Shown: one piece after another, positions 50,053 to 62,164 of the stretch | How positions within the stretch are numbered: the stretch's first letter is position 1 | Layout of the letters: every line of letters begins with the position of its first letter | Assembly: GCF_964340395.1 (NCBI RefSeq) | Contig: NC_135565.1 | Coordinates: 13,634,709 to 13,698,708 of the forward strand | Reading direction: 5' to 3' | Origin: Glandiceps talaboti | Taxonomy: Eukaryota > Hemichordata > Enteropneusta > Spengelidae | DNA length: 64,000 bases | Position numbers and translations under genes: made by a program | The notes under the pieces: model-generated | The model's input: the letters and a program-made list of their open reading frames with translations, nothing else | The model's database searches: none | What the model was told of the DNA's origin: nothing

Positions 50053-50055
<3 letters not shown>

Positions 50056-50092
<37 letters not shown>

Positions 50093-50159
50093 ATGTATTT
50101 TACATGTATGCACATGTGTACCATACATGTATGTGTGAGTATGTATGTATGTATGTATG

Positions 50160-50190
<31 letters not shown>
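50056..50190. repeat. (TA)n and (ATGT)n microsatellites
   Basis: A TA run at about 50058-50086, a linker of about 50 bp, then an ATGT run at about 50138-50188. The 159-codon minus-strand frame and the plus-strand frames crossing it are largely repeat-derived. Confidence 0.97.
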
Positions 50191-50459
50191 GCTACATATA
50201 GATAGTGTAGATACCTGTCTATGTATGCCGGTGTCTGACACATTAGTAGGACTAGTAGTATTTTCATTGACGTCCACTAAACATGTAGTACACAGGGAGA
50301 GTTGCAGGTGAAACATGTATTTGCTTGAACTTAATTTTTGGAAGCATAAAAAATGTAATAGATAGCTACGGGAACTTGGTAAATGGTAGATCTTGCAGTC
50401 TGACTTGCCCAATATGAGAACATTGGTTTTTGTCTGTATCTATAATGTCCAAGTTTATT

Positions 50460-50482
50460 TGTGTATGTGTGTGTGTATGTGT

Positions 50483-50564
<82 letters not shown>
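50460..50564. repeat. (TG)n microsatellite
   Basis: About 50 TG units with a few early interruptions (tatgtg, tctgtg). Confidence 0.98.
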
Positions 50565-50566
<2 letters not shown>

Positions 50567-50569
50567 CTT

Positions 50570-51775
50570 ATTTAAGTGTTACAGTGTACTTCTGTGTGTT
50601 CATTTGTGTCCAAGCACTACTTCTGTGGATGTTTGTGTTAGGTAGACCATGTGGAAGTGGGCATCAAATTAACAATATCGTCGGCGTATTCACACTTCAC
50701 TGAAGTCATTGTCAAATTATGGTAATTGCACCACATCAATTATATATTCTGTGTGCTATTTGCAATATTAATCATGTTGTACCCACATTAAGGAAATGAA
50801 AACATTTTCACCATTATCAAAATTACAATTTCAGAAAATATTCAGAAAATGTACGATCAATAAACTCAGTTTTTATGTATAATACATGACAGAAAAAAAT
50901 GAATTGACTTTTTTAGCATTTTATTGATCATGTAGTAATAATTTATGATGCGATTTCAGAAATGAGGAATTATGTTGCTATATTTTCTGTACCAAAAATA
51001 AACCAAGTGTGTAGTGAAATAGAACAGAAAAAATATCAGACCCATTAATTTTTTAAAACAAAATTTCGGTATAGAGTGTTATTTTTACCTTTGTGAATTT
51101 GATAGATTACTAGAGATGTCATGTATGTGTATGTCTGTGATGGCAGCTCAGTCAAGGCCATGTACATTTCATCTTTAATGTGATTCACAAAGAATTTCCA
51201 TACCAATACCTTGTGTTACCACACAACCCCATGCATGTAAAATTAAAGTCCGATAGATATATAAAATTGAAATCATGTAATATTTATAGAACTCCCCCTA
51301 CGATATTTTGACATTTAAACCGAGCAAAAAAAACAAGCGATTTAAGTAACAAAGTGGATTGGATAGAATGTATTGAATGGAATCCTACACAATAGATAAC
51401 GTTTGTGATAAATCCATCGCCACGGCTACTACAGGTAATTTAATTGTTCAGGCTTTTAAGTCATTTTATTACTTAATGGCCATGATTCGTAAGCGAAATG
51501 CATCGAATTTCGTCGCTGAGTGCAGTTGTGAAATATCCACTTGTTAGCATGAAGTTTTAATTTAAATCTGGGGGTAGTCGTTTTCTTGGTTCGCTGTTTG
51601 TTTGGGGTTAATTCTTTCTAACCGTCTTAGGTTTTCTCTCATGTAACAATGTCGAGAGATCTGAGATAATGTGTATTTTAGTTGAATTGACTTCATGTTA
51701 TGTAATAATGCCCTCACTGCTAGGAATCTTGACTTTATTTCTGAGATTAAGAAGCCATGCAGCAATGAATAAGTA
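50570..51775. other. Non-coding stretch, nothing specific recognised
   Basis: AT-rich sequence with no repeat or gene signal that I can support. Confidence 0.5.
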
Positions 51776-51779
51776 GATG

Positions 51780-51924
51780 TTATTCTCCAATATTTTTCTT
51801 TGTTTACCCAAGGAAAATACGAGTACCCTAAGGGGCCCTTGTCACTACGAGTCGCTAAACGAGTAGTGACAACCCTTAGGTCATGAGTATTTTCCAGCTG
51901 AATGAAGAAAAATATTGGGAATAA
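51780..51924. mobile_element. 145-bp foldback element, arms of about 65 bp
   Basis: The left side runs ttattctccaatatttttct, aaggaaaatacgagtac, cctaagg, ttgtcactacgag. The right side in reverse complement runs ttattcccaatatttttctt, ctggaaaatactcatga, cctaagg, ttgtcactactcg. The whole element folds on itself around 51852 with few mismatches and a small loop. It carries no frame. A third partial terminus (atattgggga) follows at about 51959. It fits a foldback MITE. Confidence 0.87.
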
Positions 51925-52099
51925 TATAATTATACCAACGCCAGTAATATAAAAAAAAATATTGGGGAAAGTAATGGCAATTTTGAATGTTTTGACTCAT
52001 ATTTCAAACACAGCAGAACCAATGATGTAGACATGCATTGCCGTGACGTAGATGTGCGTTGTCATGGCATAGAACAACCAGAGTATATAATTGCATGGT

Positions 52100-52345
52100 T
52101 TTTTTTTTAACCTGAGCCTCACAAAATTGTGAAGTATTCAACATGTTTAAAAAAAATCTCCAAATTAAGTTGGGTTTATTAGTATTTTCTGAAATTTTTA
52201 TTTCTTACAAAATATTCAACATGTTGCAAAAAATCTCTAAAGTAAGTTGAATTTTTATTGGGTTTTATTAATATTTTTTGAAATTTTGTATCTCACAAAA
52301 TTAACAATATTCAACATGTTGCAAAAAAAAATCTTCATTTTAGTA
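52100..52345. repeat. Tandem array, about 85-bp units, 3 copies
   Basis: The motif attcaacatgttgcaaaaaa occurs at 52136, 52213 and 52309. It is followed by atctctaaagtaagttg, then attagtattttctgaaattt, then tatctcacaaaat. Spacing is 77 and 96 bp; units differ by small insertions of A and T. Confidence 0.9.
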
Positions 52346-52349
52346 AGTT

Positions 52350-53925
52350 TGATATCTTGAAGATTTAATACTGTGTTTGATTTAAACATTACTTTAAATC
52401 TAACGAAGCTCTGACTTTCAAATAACATTATTAGATACACTTTTAAAAAATTGCAGGTTTGCCATTAAATTTGATATTTATTCAAAGCGTTATCACTATA
52501 TATGCAAATTATTCTCCATTTGTATGTATTTTATCCACAAATCTAATTTATGAGATTTAGGTAATCATTAAAGATTATTAGTATTATCACATCGATGGTT
52601 GAAAGTAGATTTTCAAATATTAATATTGGCTGATTCTGTTCTTTCTGATTATAGTGAATATATACCAAGATTTCATATTTATGACGTTGAAAAATGTCTG
52701 AAGAAAGTAGAATCCTTAAATTGTTCAAAACGATTTTCTTGACTGAATTAAATTGAGAATCAAATTTGCTTCTCTAGTATGTTTGCTTGTAATATTTTAC
52801 TAGATTTTGAGAAAAAAATTATCATGTTAATGGTTGAAATTTGCAATTGGAAGTTTTTCCTGATGATGACAAGATGCAGTGAAATTTCATCTTTATACAT
52901 CTATGATGCAGGAGAGATGTTTTTTTAACCCTTTCATGACTAGAGACGAGTTTTAAATAATATGGGGACCCAATTTATATGAATATTTTCATAATTACAA
53001 TAATAATACTTTATTAAGAAGTAACATTTCTTTATTTCCAGTCTAAAATGAAGTTGATATATGCCAAAAACTTACAAAAACAAGAATTTTGTCCAAACAA
53101 TTTTGGCGGGAATGTTTTCAGTATTGAAGGGTTTAAAGAAAGGACCACACATAGAGGGATGCGAAAACCCAAAATCTATTCACAATTTCTTTACTTTAAT
53201 AATTAACATAAGAATTTCTTCTCTCAGGAGTTTTCTCACTTAATTTCACTCTTAATTCTGGCAAAAAAAAAGAAGAGATTTATGTGATCATTATCTTTCG
53301 TCGTAACTTCAATAAGTGCCAGCATTTTGGAATTAATATTTTGCAAAAAAAAGCACCTAAACCTTGACTAAGGTTACACCATTTTGCAATAAAATCGTTG
53401 TAAAGTTTTATGTGGCTCTATGTTCTACTAAGTCTTACAGTTTCCTGATGAATTTTTATGGTTGAGAAATATGCCGATGTTTTTTAATGTCTGCCGAGCG
53501 CTGTGAAAGGTAAAAGTAAGTCATCGTTGTAATGGCCTAGCAGCAAGAATATCAGCTACATTACAGTGCCAATGAATTCTAGCGATGGATCCGACATAAA
53601 TACATAACCTTCTAACCTTCTCTGGCTTCCTCATTTCTGATTAAAAAAAACAACCTTGCTACTTATCCAAGAAGTAATCTTGATATTATAGGATTTGAAT
53701 TTCAGTACAATTTTACAAACGTTACTGATCCCCTACCTATTTCTGTGCTTACTAAAAGTGATAACGGTTAAATGTCAAAAATATGGGGTTTCATCATGTA
53801 TTTTATGTATTACCACTGTGTGGGATTGAACTTTTTACCTTTTTGCACAAATTTACATAATTGTACCCAGATGCAAAAAAATGATCAAACACAAACAAAA
53901 GACACAGAAAATACCCCGCTTAACA
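52350..53925. other. Non-coding stretch, nothing specific recognised
   Basis: Very AT-rich. Short frames have Asn/Ile/Lys/Phe-rich chance composition. No gene is called. Confidence 0.5.
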
Positions 53926-53928
53926 TGC

Positions 53929-53939
53929 ACGCATGCACG

Positions 53940-53983
<44 letters not shown>
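53929..53983. repeat. (GCAC)n-(AC)n microsatellite
   Basis: A few gcatgcac and gcac units lead into about 19 AC units. Confidence 0.97.
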
Positions 53984-53987
<4 letters not shown>

Positions 53988-54310
53988 CACTCCTACTCTA
54001 TATGAATATGGTCATATTACATTCTATAGATTGGCATTTGTACATTTAAGTAACTTTTCCTTTCTATTTTATTACAGTATGTTATCAATATTTCATACAC
54101 TGTCCCTGTCAAATCTACAACTTTGACACATGTACAATAATCCTATGATATCAAAATTGAAATAATCAAATCAATCAATGATCTGCAATATGTGATCTCA
54201 TCTATTTCATTGCCTCAGACTTATGATATAACAGGTGACCAAAGTGGTTTTGAACCACGGGCGTGTGATTTTAATGAACCACGAAATCCAGTCACAGATG
54301 ACACTTAAAT

Positions 54311-54480
54311 GGGCGACTTCGGGATAAAAAAACAGTTGGCGATCCATTAGCTAAAATATCCATGTCGCTGTATTCTAACTGTGTTATGTCTCATCAACCG
54401 CGAGAGCTGGCACAGAACAGCACCAGCAACGTGGACATTCCAGCTAACGGATCGCAAACTGTTTTTATCCTGAACTCGCC
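54311..54480. mobile_element. 170-bp foldback element, arms of about 75 bp
   Basis: The left arm from 54311 (gggcgacttcgggataaaaa, acagttggcgatccattagct) matches the reverse complement of the right arm ending at 54480 (ggcgagttcaggataaaaac, agtttgcgatccgttagct), with one 2-3-base length difference. Weaker pairing continues inward through tatccatgtcgctg and tgtccacgttgctg. The flanking sequences are cttaaat on the left and tataaat on the right, compatible with a short AT-rich target duplication. A 66-codon minus-strand frame crossing it is incidental. Confidence 0.87.
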
Positions 54481-54489
54481 TATAAATTT

Positions 54490-54945
54490 TGTAAATGAGT
54501 TGCGATGACCACTTCTGATGCACAGAATACAGACATGCTACAGTCATGCAGTTTGTCTGTAGCCAGTTACAGACGATGGTGAAAACTTCTGTAGCAGACT
54601 ACAGTCCTGTAATATTTGTGACTTGTCTGTAGCCAGTTACAGACAATGATGAAATTTTCTCAAGTATAGACTACAGACATGTATTGCTTGTTATTAATTT
54701 GTCTGTAGCTAGTTACAGACATTTCATCTTGTGCCAAAATCTTCTGATACAGACCACATACCTATCATGTTCATAATTTGTTTGTTTTTTATTTACATAC
54801 AAATATATACTTGTATTTAAACTTCTGATGTAGTCTACATACTCACACAGGTTTATAAGTTGTCTGTAGCCAGTTACAGACATAATAATTCTTGACAAAA
54901 GTACTGACATGGACTAGATATAGACCTGTTATGTTCATGAACCCT
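54490..54945. repeat. Tandem array of about 77-bp units, each carrying a 7-bp-stem hairpin, 5 copies
   Basis: ttgtctgtagccagttacag begins at 54553, 54623, 54699 and 54860, with a strongly diverged unit at 54778. The spacing rises from 70 to 82 bp. Within it, gtctgta and tacagac form a stem around gccagt. The hairpin is the best-preserved part of the unit in four of five copies. Linkers share cttctgatncagactaca and cctgtnatgttcatg. Confidence 0.92.
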
Positions 54946-54949
54946 GTAT

Positions 54950-55650
54950 CACTAACTACATATATGTAATTTATACACCCACAATGAGATATCTTTGTGA
55001 TCTAGCAAAACATATTAGTCTAAAGTTATAAGTAGGTGTACCACAAGCCATGTAATCCGTTTGCCCATTAGTTTTAGTGGACTGCACTGTTGACATAAGA
55101 CCACAACCTGGTATGTGTAACCTTCACAGCACAATAGCAGGCCTATCACTGTGCATTTCATCTGTCTCTTGGCAAGTGGGAGTCAGTCCCTCATTTCGGT
55201 CATTTCCATCAAGACTGGAAGCTACAAAACTAGTCATCTGGAATGGTTTAAATATACTACATGGTTTTCCTTGGAGGCAGAAGTTAGTGAAATCAAGGAC
55301 AGTTTATCAACCTATTCCAGGGTTTTCCTAAAACTAAGTACACATTATAGTCGATATTAAACTTTAATTAAAGACAGAGAAGAAATGAGTACAGAAATTC
55401 TTTCCTTGAAATTTTAATCCAGAGTGGAGGTAGAGAAGTTAGGTATTAATCATAGTGCTACCATATTTAGTGTAAAAATAGAAAAAAAATTAAAAATAAA
55501 TAAAAATGTAAATTTTACAAGGTATCCCTTGTTATGTTGTAATCTAGTCTGATACTCGCTACGATCATCTCCATCGTATAGTCAAATGGATTTCTCTAGC
55601 ATAGAATTCCGTTTTCACCACCACCAACGGCGTTAGTTTATACTATTGTA
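54950..55650. other. Non-coding stretch, nothing specific recognised
   Basis: Plus-strand frames of 84 and 69 codons at 55077-55360 overlap in different frames and show no known domain. No gene is called. Confidence 0.45.
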
Positions 55651-55659
55651 GCATCTATT

Positions 55660-55815
55660 TAAATAGGATGATGTTATCGCATCCTCATGTTACTTACATT
55701 CAAACTGGAGGTTGAGTTTGTAGTATTAACTGAATGAAGTAACCACTTACAACCGCCTGCCAATATGGTGGTGGATTACTACTGACATGTGCTGTTCATC
55801 CCTTCCCCAGCAGGA
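55660..55815 (+). mobile_element. Second copy of the 21-kb element core
   Basis: Shares, in the same order, gatgntgttatcgcatcc, then acntaattt/ttacatt, then actggaggttgag, then tgatggattactactgacat, then ttcatcccttcc with 21030-21195. Similarity is moderate, with several gaps. The long terminal inverted repeats of the 21-kb copy are not recognisable here, so this copy is either truncated or represents the older core without the arms. Confidence 0.7.
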
Positions 55816-55862
55816 TATTTAGCTAGATTATTCTGTAAAATTTGTACGTTTGACTCTGTGTG

Positions 55863-56018
<156 letters not shown>

Positions 56019-56072
56019 CAACAGATGGACGGACGACGGATGGACGGACAGACACATGCAGACAGAGCAAAA
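56019..56072. repeat. Short GGAC/GACA degenerate tract
   Basis: gatggacggac-type units and a few gacagac units follow the GA/G tract directly. Confidence 0.8.
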
Positions 56073-56574
56073 CAGAGACACAGAGAATGAATGAAAGATT
56101 ATGAAAACGACTACACATATAGTAACTAGACTAGTTTTGTATTAACATACTGGTTCTTATCCTGTAAATGAGGTGCTTTTGTATACTGATTGTATGTGTA
56201 TGGACATCTGTAGTATAAATCATCAATGAATGTTGTGAACCATAAGTTATTAGTGAATGTTGTGAACTAGAAGTCATCGGTGACTGTTATATCGTGAAAA
56301 ATAACAAAGTAATGATGTAAGAAATGTGTTATAACTTGTGTAATGGAAGCTTTTGAGTGTATTGTAAGATTAGACCTCCGTAAAAGCCTTACATTATTGA
56401 CAACGTTGACACAGTAAATCAAATACTGTTACTTTTTAGCGGATTTTAGTTCCTCAGAGTCTGTTGTAGAGTTGATGAATCATTGAGGCTGGGAAAGTTT
56501 TAGGGGTAATTTGAATTGGTGCGTTGAATTGATGTAAATATATTGTAAGTACTTGATCCATGTTTTTAGTTAAG

Positions 56575-57130
56575 TTTGGTAACCCTGGTCAAGTAAGAGA
56601 GAGGGGAGGGAACCTTGGCAAATTAATAGAGGGGGAACCACGGTAACAGGAGAAGGACCTTGGTAAATAAAAAGAACGGGAAATAAAAGTTAAAGTGTAT
56701 ATCTTGCCATATGGTGTTCCTAATTCAAGTAATTGTGTGATGGGTAATCCTAGTGAGATATCCCACCCACTAATCGAGATAGAGTTTACAAACTTTATTA
56801 CTGCCAATAACAGAAATATTGCTTCTGATTTGATTAAACTTTTACATCTTGATTTCACTGCCCTGGTAAATTAAGAGAGGGAGGAACTCTTAGATTGGTA
56901 ATATTGCATATATATTTGTATATATGTACATGTACCTAGATGGGTAAGGTAAGCCCAGTAAAATACCCATACCTGCGCATAACTAGAATTTAGCTACTGT
57001 ATTACTGCACCATAACAAAAGTATAGATTATTGTTTGATTACCGTTTCCACTGTCCTGGTGAAACTATTAGAGAGGGAGTAACTAGTAAAAATTGCATTT
57101 TTACCATACACATTTGTGATGGTATAAATC
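56575..57130. repeat. Degenerate tandem repeat, units of about 190-280 bp, 3 copies
   Basis: Starts of type ccctggtaaattaagagagg with gagggaac occur near 56582, 56865 and 57055. Each is followed by a tagatgggtaa/gtgatgggtaatcc, then agtnaaatancccac segment and a later tgatttgattaaact, then tttcactgtcctgg. The 89-codon minus-strand frame at 56589-56858 lies entirely within the first unit. Confidence 0.8.
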
Positions 57131-57942
57131 CCGATAAAATAATTTGAGAACGTTTTTTTAGATTCCACCTACTTCATCACATTGATCATGGTTTTGATCA
57201 ATCAAATGCTACAATCTCTATATTTTTATATTTAGCTGTTCAATTGTGTTTTTACACAAAAACGTATTCATATGTGATTGTTACGACTTATTGAATGAGT
57301 TCTTTTGTCATTCCTGGGTTACTTTTTTTGTTCAGATTCCCAAGTTCACAAAAAAATGGTATTTTTTTAATCATGAGAGTCTGCCATTGTGTGTCTGTAC
57401 CATATTTTCACTGTGCCAAGGCAATCAATAATGCATATATGCTAGAATCAATAATCTTACTATTTTAACTATTGCCATTATATGCACTTACTAAAGTAAT
57501 AAACACAGAAGCATTTCTAATTACATGTCACAGAAGCATGTATTGTACACCATTGGTTTATTACATTATGTGCTGTTCACTCAATGCGTTTGTTTGTTGA
57601 GAAATCTAATTCCTGAGGCTTTCTTTTCATTTGCTGTGTGAACCTTTCCAAAGCTATTTTTTATTGTGAAACTTAATTTCTAATATATTCTTTTGATTTC
57701 AATCTTTTCCGAGGCTAAAATATTCAGTTTGTTGGGAAAATTTAATTTCTGTGGCATTCTGTGATGTAAAAAAAAAAATTTCTGAAATTTCTCGAAGATC
57801 TAGTTTCAACGTGACTGTTTTATGTGTGATGGTTATTTTATTTTCTCAAGGTGACTCAAAATTCATTAATTCTATCAACTAATGGTTACGTTACATAATA
57901 AGTTCGCGGAAACGACTTCACACTCACAAAATACCATTAATT

Positions 57943-58280
57943 TTAAAAGCTGCACTAGTTGTGACTGGAGTGTTATTTTTCCCCCGATCAGACAACCACT
58001 TTATATTCACTGAAAATTGTTAAAATACCAATAATTAGATATTGTATCAGGTGGAGGTCTGTTTTATCTTTCATTAGTATGTTGAAATTATGATTCAATG
58101 GGTGTGTTAAATTTTTGAGTGTACACCCAAAAATCAATTTGATTGGTTACATTGCACCATACTATATATGTGTAGCATACATGTGAATCACCACTGTGCA
58201 GGGTGTACAAAATTATGAAAAAAAGCTCATTATCAGTTTTAACAGAAAATATTTCACTTTCACCTAGTGTGTATCTTTAA
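57943..58280 (-). mobile_element. TTAA-ended MITE, copy 2 (338 bp), inverted relative to copy 1
   Basis: In minus-strand reading it starts ttaaagatacacactaggtg (ending at plus position 58280). It continues with gtacaccctgcacagt, tgaatcacatgtatg, tcaaattgatttttgggtgt, ctaattattggtattttaac and actccagtcacaactagtgc, ending in a TTAA near 57943. Motif order equals copy 1 at 47885-48250. Estimated identity is 65-75 percent with several gaps, so the copies are old. Confidence 0.75.
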
Positions 58281-58289
58281 AGTTCAATA

Positions 58290-58980
58290 CTCGCGGTTTA
58301 TTCAACCAAAACACATCAATTTGATTATTCATTTATTGTAATCGTTCAATTTTCTAATTACCACACTATACTCAAGGCAACTTTGAAAATTGAATTTATC
58401 AAATCCATTTTTGAATAAAAAATTGGATTTTCACAATTTGATATTCAAAGTAGAGTAGAAGATGAAAAGTTCATACAAGTTTCATCAGATGTCAGAACAA
58501 CTTACTGTTACACAAATGTTGATAACGTGAATAAATTTGGACAAAAAGATAAAAAAGTAAGAAAGATGTTCCAGTCTGACAGCTGAGTAATTACATATTT
58601 GATAATATTTATGATAATTAATCAAAACTAACTTTAATCTTATTTCAAACATGTCGCAAATTTAAAAAAAAAAAATTCACGTCTTAATATTTTATACAGT
58701 ACTATAAATACCATCAAATATTATGATATTGTCGTATTAATTTCCCTGCGGATTAATAAATAATTCATATCTCAGTCCTGCATTTTAATAAGTGCAACAA
58801 CACAACTTTCAATTGTACAGCCGACTTATCAAAAATTAACGAGTTACCAGGTTGATTTAAAGTCAGATGTTTTTTACTGAACCGAAAGTTCTTCCTTTTT
58901 CATTTCAGAGTTCTGCACTCTGTCTCTGTCTTTAGTGTTTTCTTTCTGTGTGTTTTCCTCTGTCTGTGTATGTGTCTGTC
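58290..58980. other. AT-rich non-coding stretch
   Basis: Contains an A run near 58663-58675 and no gene signal. Confidence 0.5.
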
Positions 58981-58984
58981 TGTT

Positions 58985-59048
58985 TCTCCTTCCCTCCCTC
59001 CCTCCCTGTCTGTCTATGTCTTTGCCTCTGTCTCTCTGTCTCTCTGTC

Positions 59049-59089
<41 letters not shown>
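58985..59089. repeat. CT-rich microsatellite (CCCT, TGTC, TC units)
   Basis: ttccctccctccctccctg, then tgtctctc variants, then about 15 TC units. Frames through it on both strands are artefacts. Confidence 0.96.
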
Positions 59090-59093
<4 letters not shown>

Positions 59094-59299
59094 GATGTCT
59101 GTGCAATTGTACATGATTGTACATATTCTTTGACATCTTGTCATATCAAATATGATTTGCATCATTGATTTCGTTGAATATAATAATCAGATGATCAAAT
59201 CTATAATATCTCAGTACATTTGCCAAGGTTTATGAACTCTGGTACTATTCGGAAATATAGTCAAATTTTACCATAATTTGTGGTAAAGGAACCCTGGGA

Positions 59300-59690
59300 A
59301 AATACCTGGGGAACTCATCATTGCGCTGTACCAAAGCTTTAGGTGCATGCACGCCAAAAAATGACATTGTATGAAGTGACATCATGTGAAATTTATTGCA
59401 AATATACATGTGTATGTGTACCACTGCTTTGTAGCTCTGATGACACTGTCAAAATCATTGCATTGTACTAAAGCATAGGTATACCGTATGCACGTCGAAA
59501 AGTGACAAAATGGTGAGAAATGATATTGTGTGAAATTTATTGCAAATGTCAGTGTGTCACTGCATTGCATCTTTGGTCAGCATATTACACTAAAAATGAT
59601 ACCAGGTGAACTTTTGCGCTAATATTAGTGATATACACAGAAAGGTTTACCACTGCATTGCATCTCCAATGACACTGTTCAAATCTTATA
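59300..59690. repeat. Tandem array, about 145-bp units, 3 copies (third partial)
   Basis: tgtgaaatttattgcaaat occurs near 59386 and 59531, each preceded by a gtatgcacg/gtgcatgcacg segment and a gtgacatcat/aatgatattg segment. The third, diverged unit has ccaggtgaactttt near 59603. Between units lie tgtgtaccactgctttgtag/gtgtcactgcattgcatc and gatgacactgtcaaaatc. Confidence 0.88.
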
Positions 59691-62115
59691 AGCAGTAAAC
59701 AGCAGATAACACCAGGATTATAACTTGGTGTCATACATCCACAGTCGATATAGATGGTTGCATTCAGCCAGTGTTAGAAGTGCCGGGAGATTACATTGTA
59801 CACATAATGATCGGTTTAAAAAATTCAATGCTTGCTTTACAGTCTGTTCTCATTAAAAAGTATAACACGTAGAGTTCCCGGTCACATCACATCATTATAT
59901 TTCACAGCTCTCTAAAGGTAGACTAAATTTGGCCAATTTACACTGAAAATTGTGAATTGATAATTTGATTCTTATACTCAGATGAAAAAAATTGCATTTG
60001 AAGCATTTTTAAGTTGTTTTGGAGTGTAACTAACTGTGAAATATGAATAATTAAGTTGTAATCTGCATATCAAATAGACAATTGGTTGATACTTCGTAAT
60101 CATTAAAATATCTTTCTCGTATTCCCACTGAATTAAACCCTCCCCCCCTTTAGCTGTGAATAATTTGATATTGTTCAAACAACCTACTTAAAATAGACAA
60201 AAATAAAAATAAAATGGCGCAAAAAAAGTGAGGAACACAAGAGTGCTATTAATTATGGAATAGAATGTTTGACTTTACATGGATGAGTAAACACCATCGT
60301 CTGCTTCATTCTTTTTCTCTTGATACTCACCAATATTTATCCAACATTAATGAGTTTACCTAGTTGATTTGATGCTTTGAAAGTTAATTTTGTAATTGAG
60401 TAAGCCGTTGTCTGTAGATGGTATTGCATTAATAATTGAATACATGAGACGAGTATGTGTCTATATACCTGCGATAAAGTCCACATCTGGTGTTCAGGAA
60501 GATTTTTTGGATCTCTTGGGATAGTTCGGATTATTTTTGATATCTTTTCATCCATAAATTGTGATAATTAATATGTTTGGAGATGATTGTGCCTAAGCAT
60601 ATAATAATTTATATTTCTGAAGATGATTTTGTCAACTAAATTAATAAAGGTGGACTTAATGATGTGAACTTCGTAGCTGTAAAACAATAAAGCGCCAAAC
60701 ACAATTAAGAAAATTAGTACTTGATATTTTCAACTGAACCTTTCAGTTGTTATCAATGGGATAACCCATTATTCGGAACTCGTGACCTTACCAACTGTCA
60801 AAACTTTCAGGTAATAATTTTTTCCATTGTGTTTGGAACAAAGGATTATCTATATAAAACATTTCATGAGCCTGTACAGAGGAGCTTTCATTTGACGATA
60901 ACTGTATACACAGGAAAATGTACCACTGTGGAAACCGAACTTTCAGCTTACTATTAAAGATAGACACTATTGTTGGTTCGATGTGGCAGATTAATTCAAC
61001 CAATACTACAGTAAACTCTTCTGTATACTTTTTGAAACTAAGTCAGATACAATGTGCTGATAAAAAAACTATACAGCCTCACAGTCAAACGGTAGCATGT
61101 TTCATGTGTTCTCTACTTCTGTTCTTGTGGTGTAAAGCTGTATATGACATTTTTTTCACGAGGCTGACATCTGTGAGTGACACACTATAACTAACGCTGA
61201 CGTTTAAAGACCGATTTGTTTAATAGTGCTTACTTTTAGTGGCAGGTAACAGTCTTGAAATTGTTGCTGTCAGTGATAAACGCCCTTCTGTAGCCTAGAA
61301 ACCTGACGACTTAATATCACCCTGCCCACTGGAAACTAGGAAAAAACATTTTAATGTGACATTCGATGCAGTTCTACTTTACTCCTTGACGCAAATACAG
61401 TCACACTCCGATAGTTTAAACTGGTCAACTTTTGTCCTGCCCCTAGCTCTATCCATTAAGTTGAACACTTTGTTCCTGATTTGGGGAAAATGATACGCCA
61501 TTTGAAGTATTAATGACAGATAGGTTTGGTTTTTAGTCACAACAGGATTCCAGGGTGTTCAAGGTAATGCAGGGATATGTCACATGATGTGTGTTGTGTA
61601 TAGTCAGGATAGGTGTAAACTTTTAATCTGTCAGACTTGTTACATCACAGAATGTCTCACTTTCCATGATAGAATTTTGCCGCCCACGCAAGTCACGAAA
61701 GTAACATGACAGCCGACTACTGTGTTAAAATGAAGCTAGGATTTAGCACAGGTTATATATTGGGTAATCAAAATAGAGTATTATGCTAGTCATTCTCACA
61801 AGCCGGAATATTGTTTTCCACTCGTGTGACAAAAAATAACTGCTTTTTGTACAGTGTCGTGAAGAAGAGGCTTGTGGTGTTATGAAGATGGTTGTAAGAG
61901 AGAGAGAGATCGAGCGAGAGAGAAAAAAATAAGAAAGAAAGCATTTATACTGTGAACAAGCCAAGTCTTTGGTCAGGTGTGAAAAATTGATTTCTGTACC
62001 AAGTGGTAACTGTACCAGTATGCCTTTCAAATTCGGAAAAAAATTAACCTGACTAAAAAATAACAAGAAAACATCAAATTAAAAATGATAGCTTAGTAAT
62101 TATTTGTTACAGGCT
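59690..62115. other. Non-coding stretch, no gene recognised
   Basis: A 64-bp stretch (60747-60810) with an ag/gt pair was considered as an exon and rejected. A short (GA)n run lies near 61899-61924. Otherwise AT-rich with chance frames. Confidence 0.5.
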
Positions 62116-62121
62116 TCCTTG

Positions 62122-62124
62122 TAT

Positions 62125-62159
<35 letters not shown>

Positions 62160-62162
62160 TTA
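62122..62162. repeat. (TTTA)n microsatellite
   Basis: About ten TTTA units without interruption. Confidence 0.98.
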
Positions 62163-62164
62163 AC

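Noticed and set aside
54240-54270. tRNA-like gtggttttgaaccacgggcg
   Set aside because: It is a simple hairpin; the rest of a tRNA is not present.
60747-60810. 64-bp exon-like segment with tttcag upstream and gtaataat downstream
   Set aside because: Too short, no family resemblance, and such ag/gt pairs are frequent by chance.
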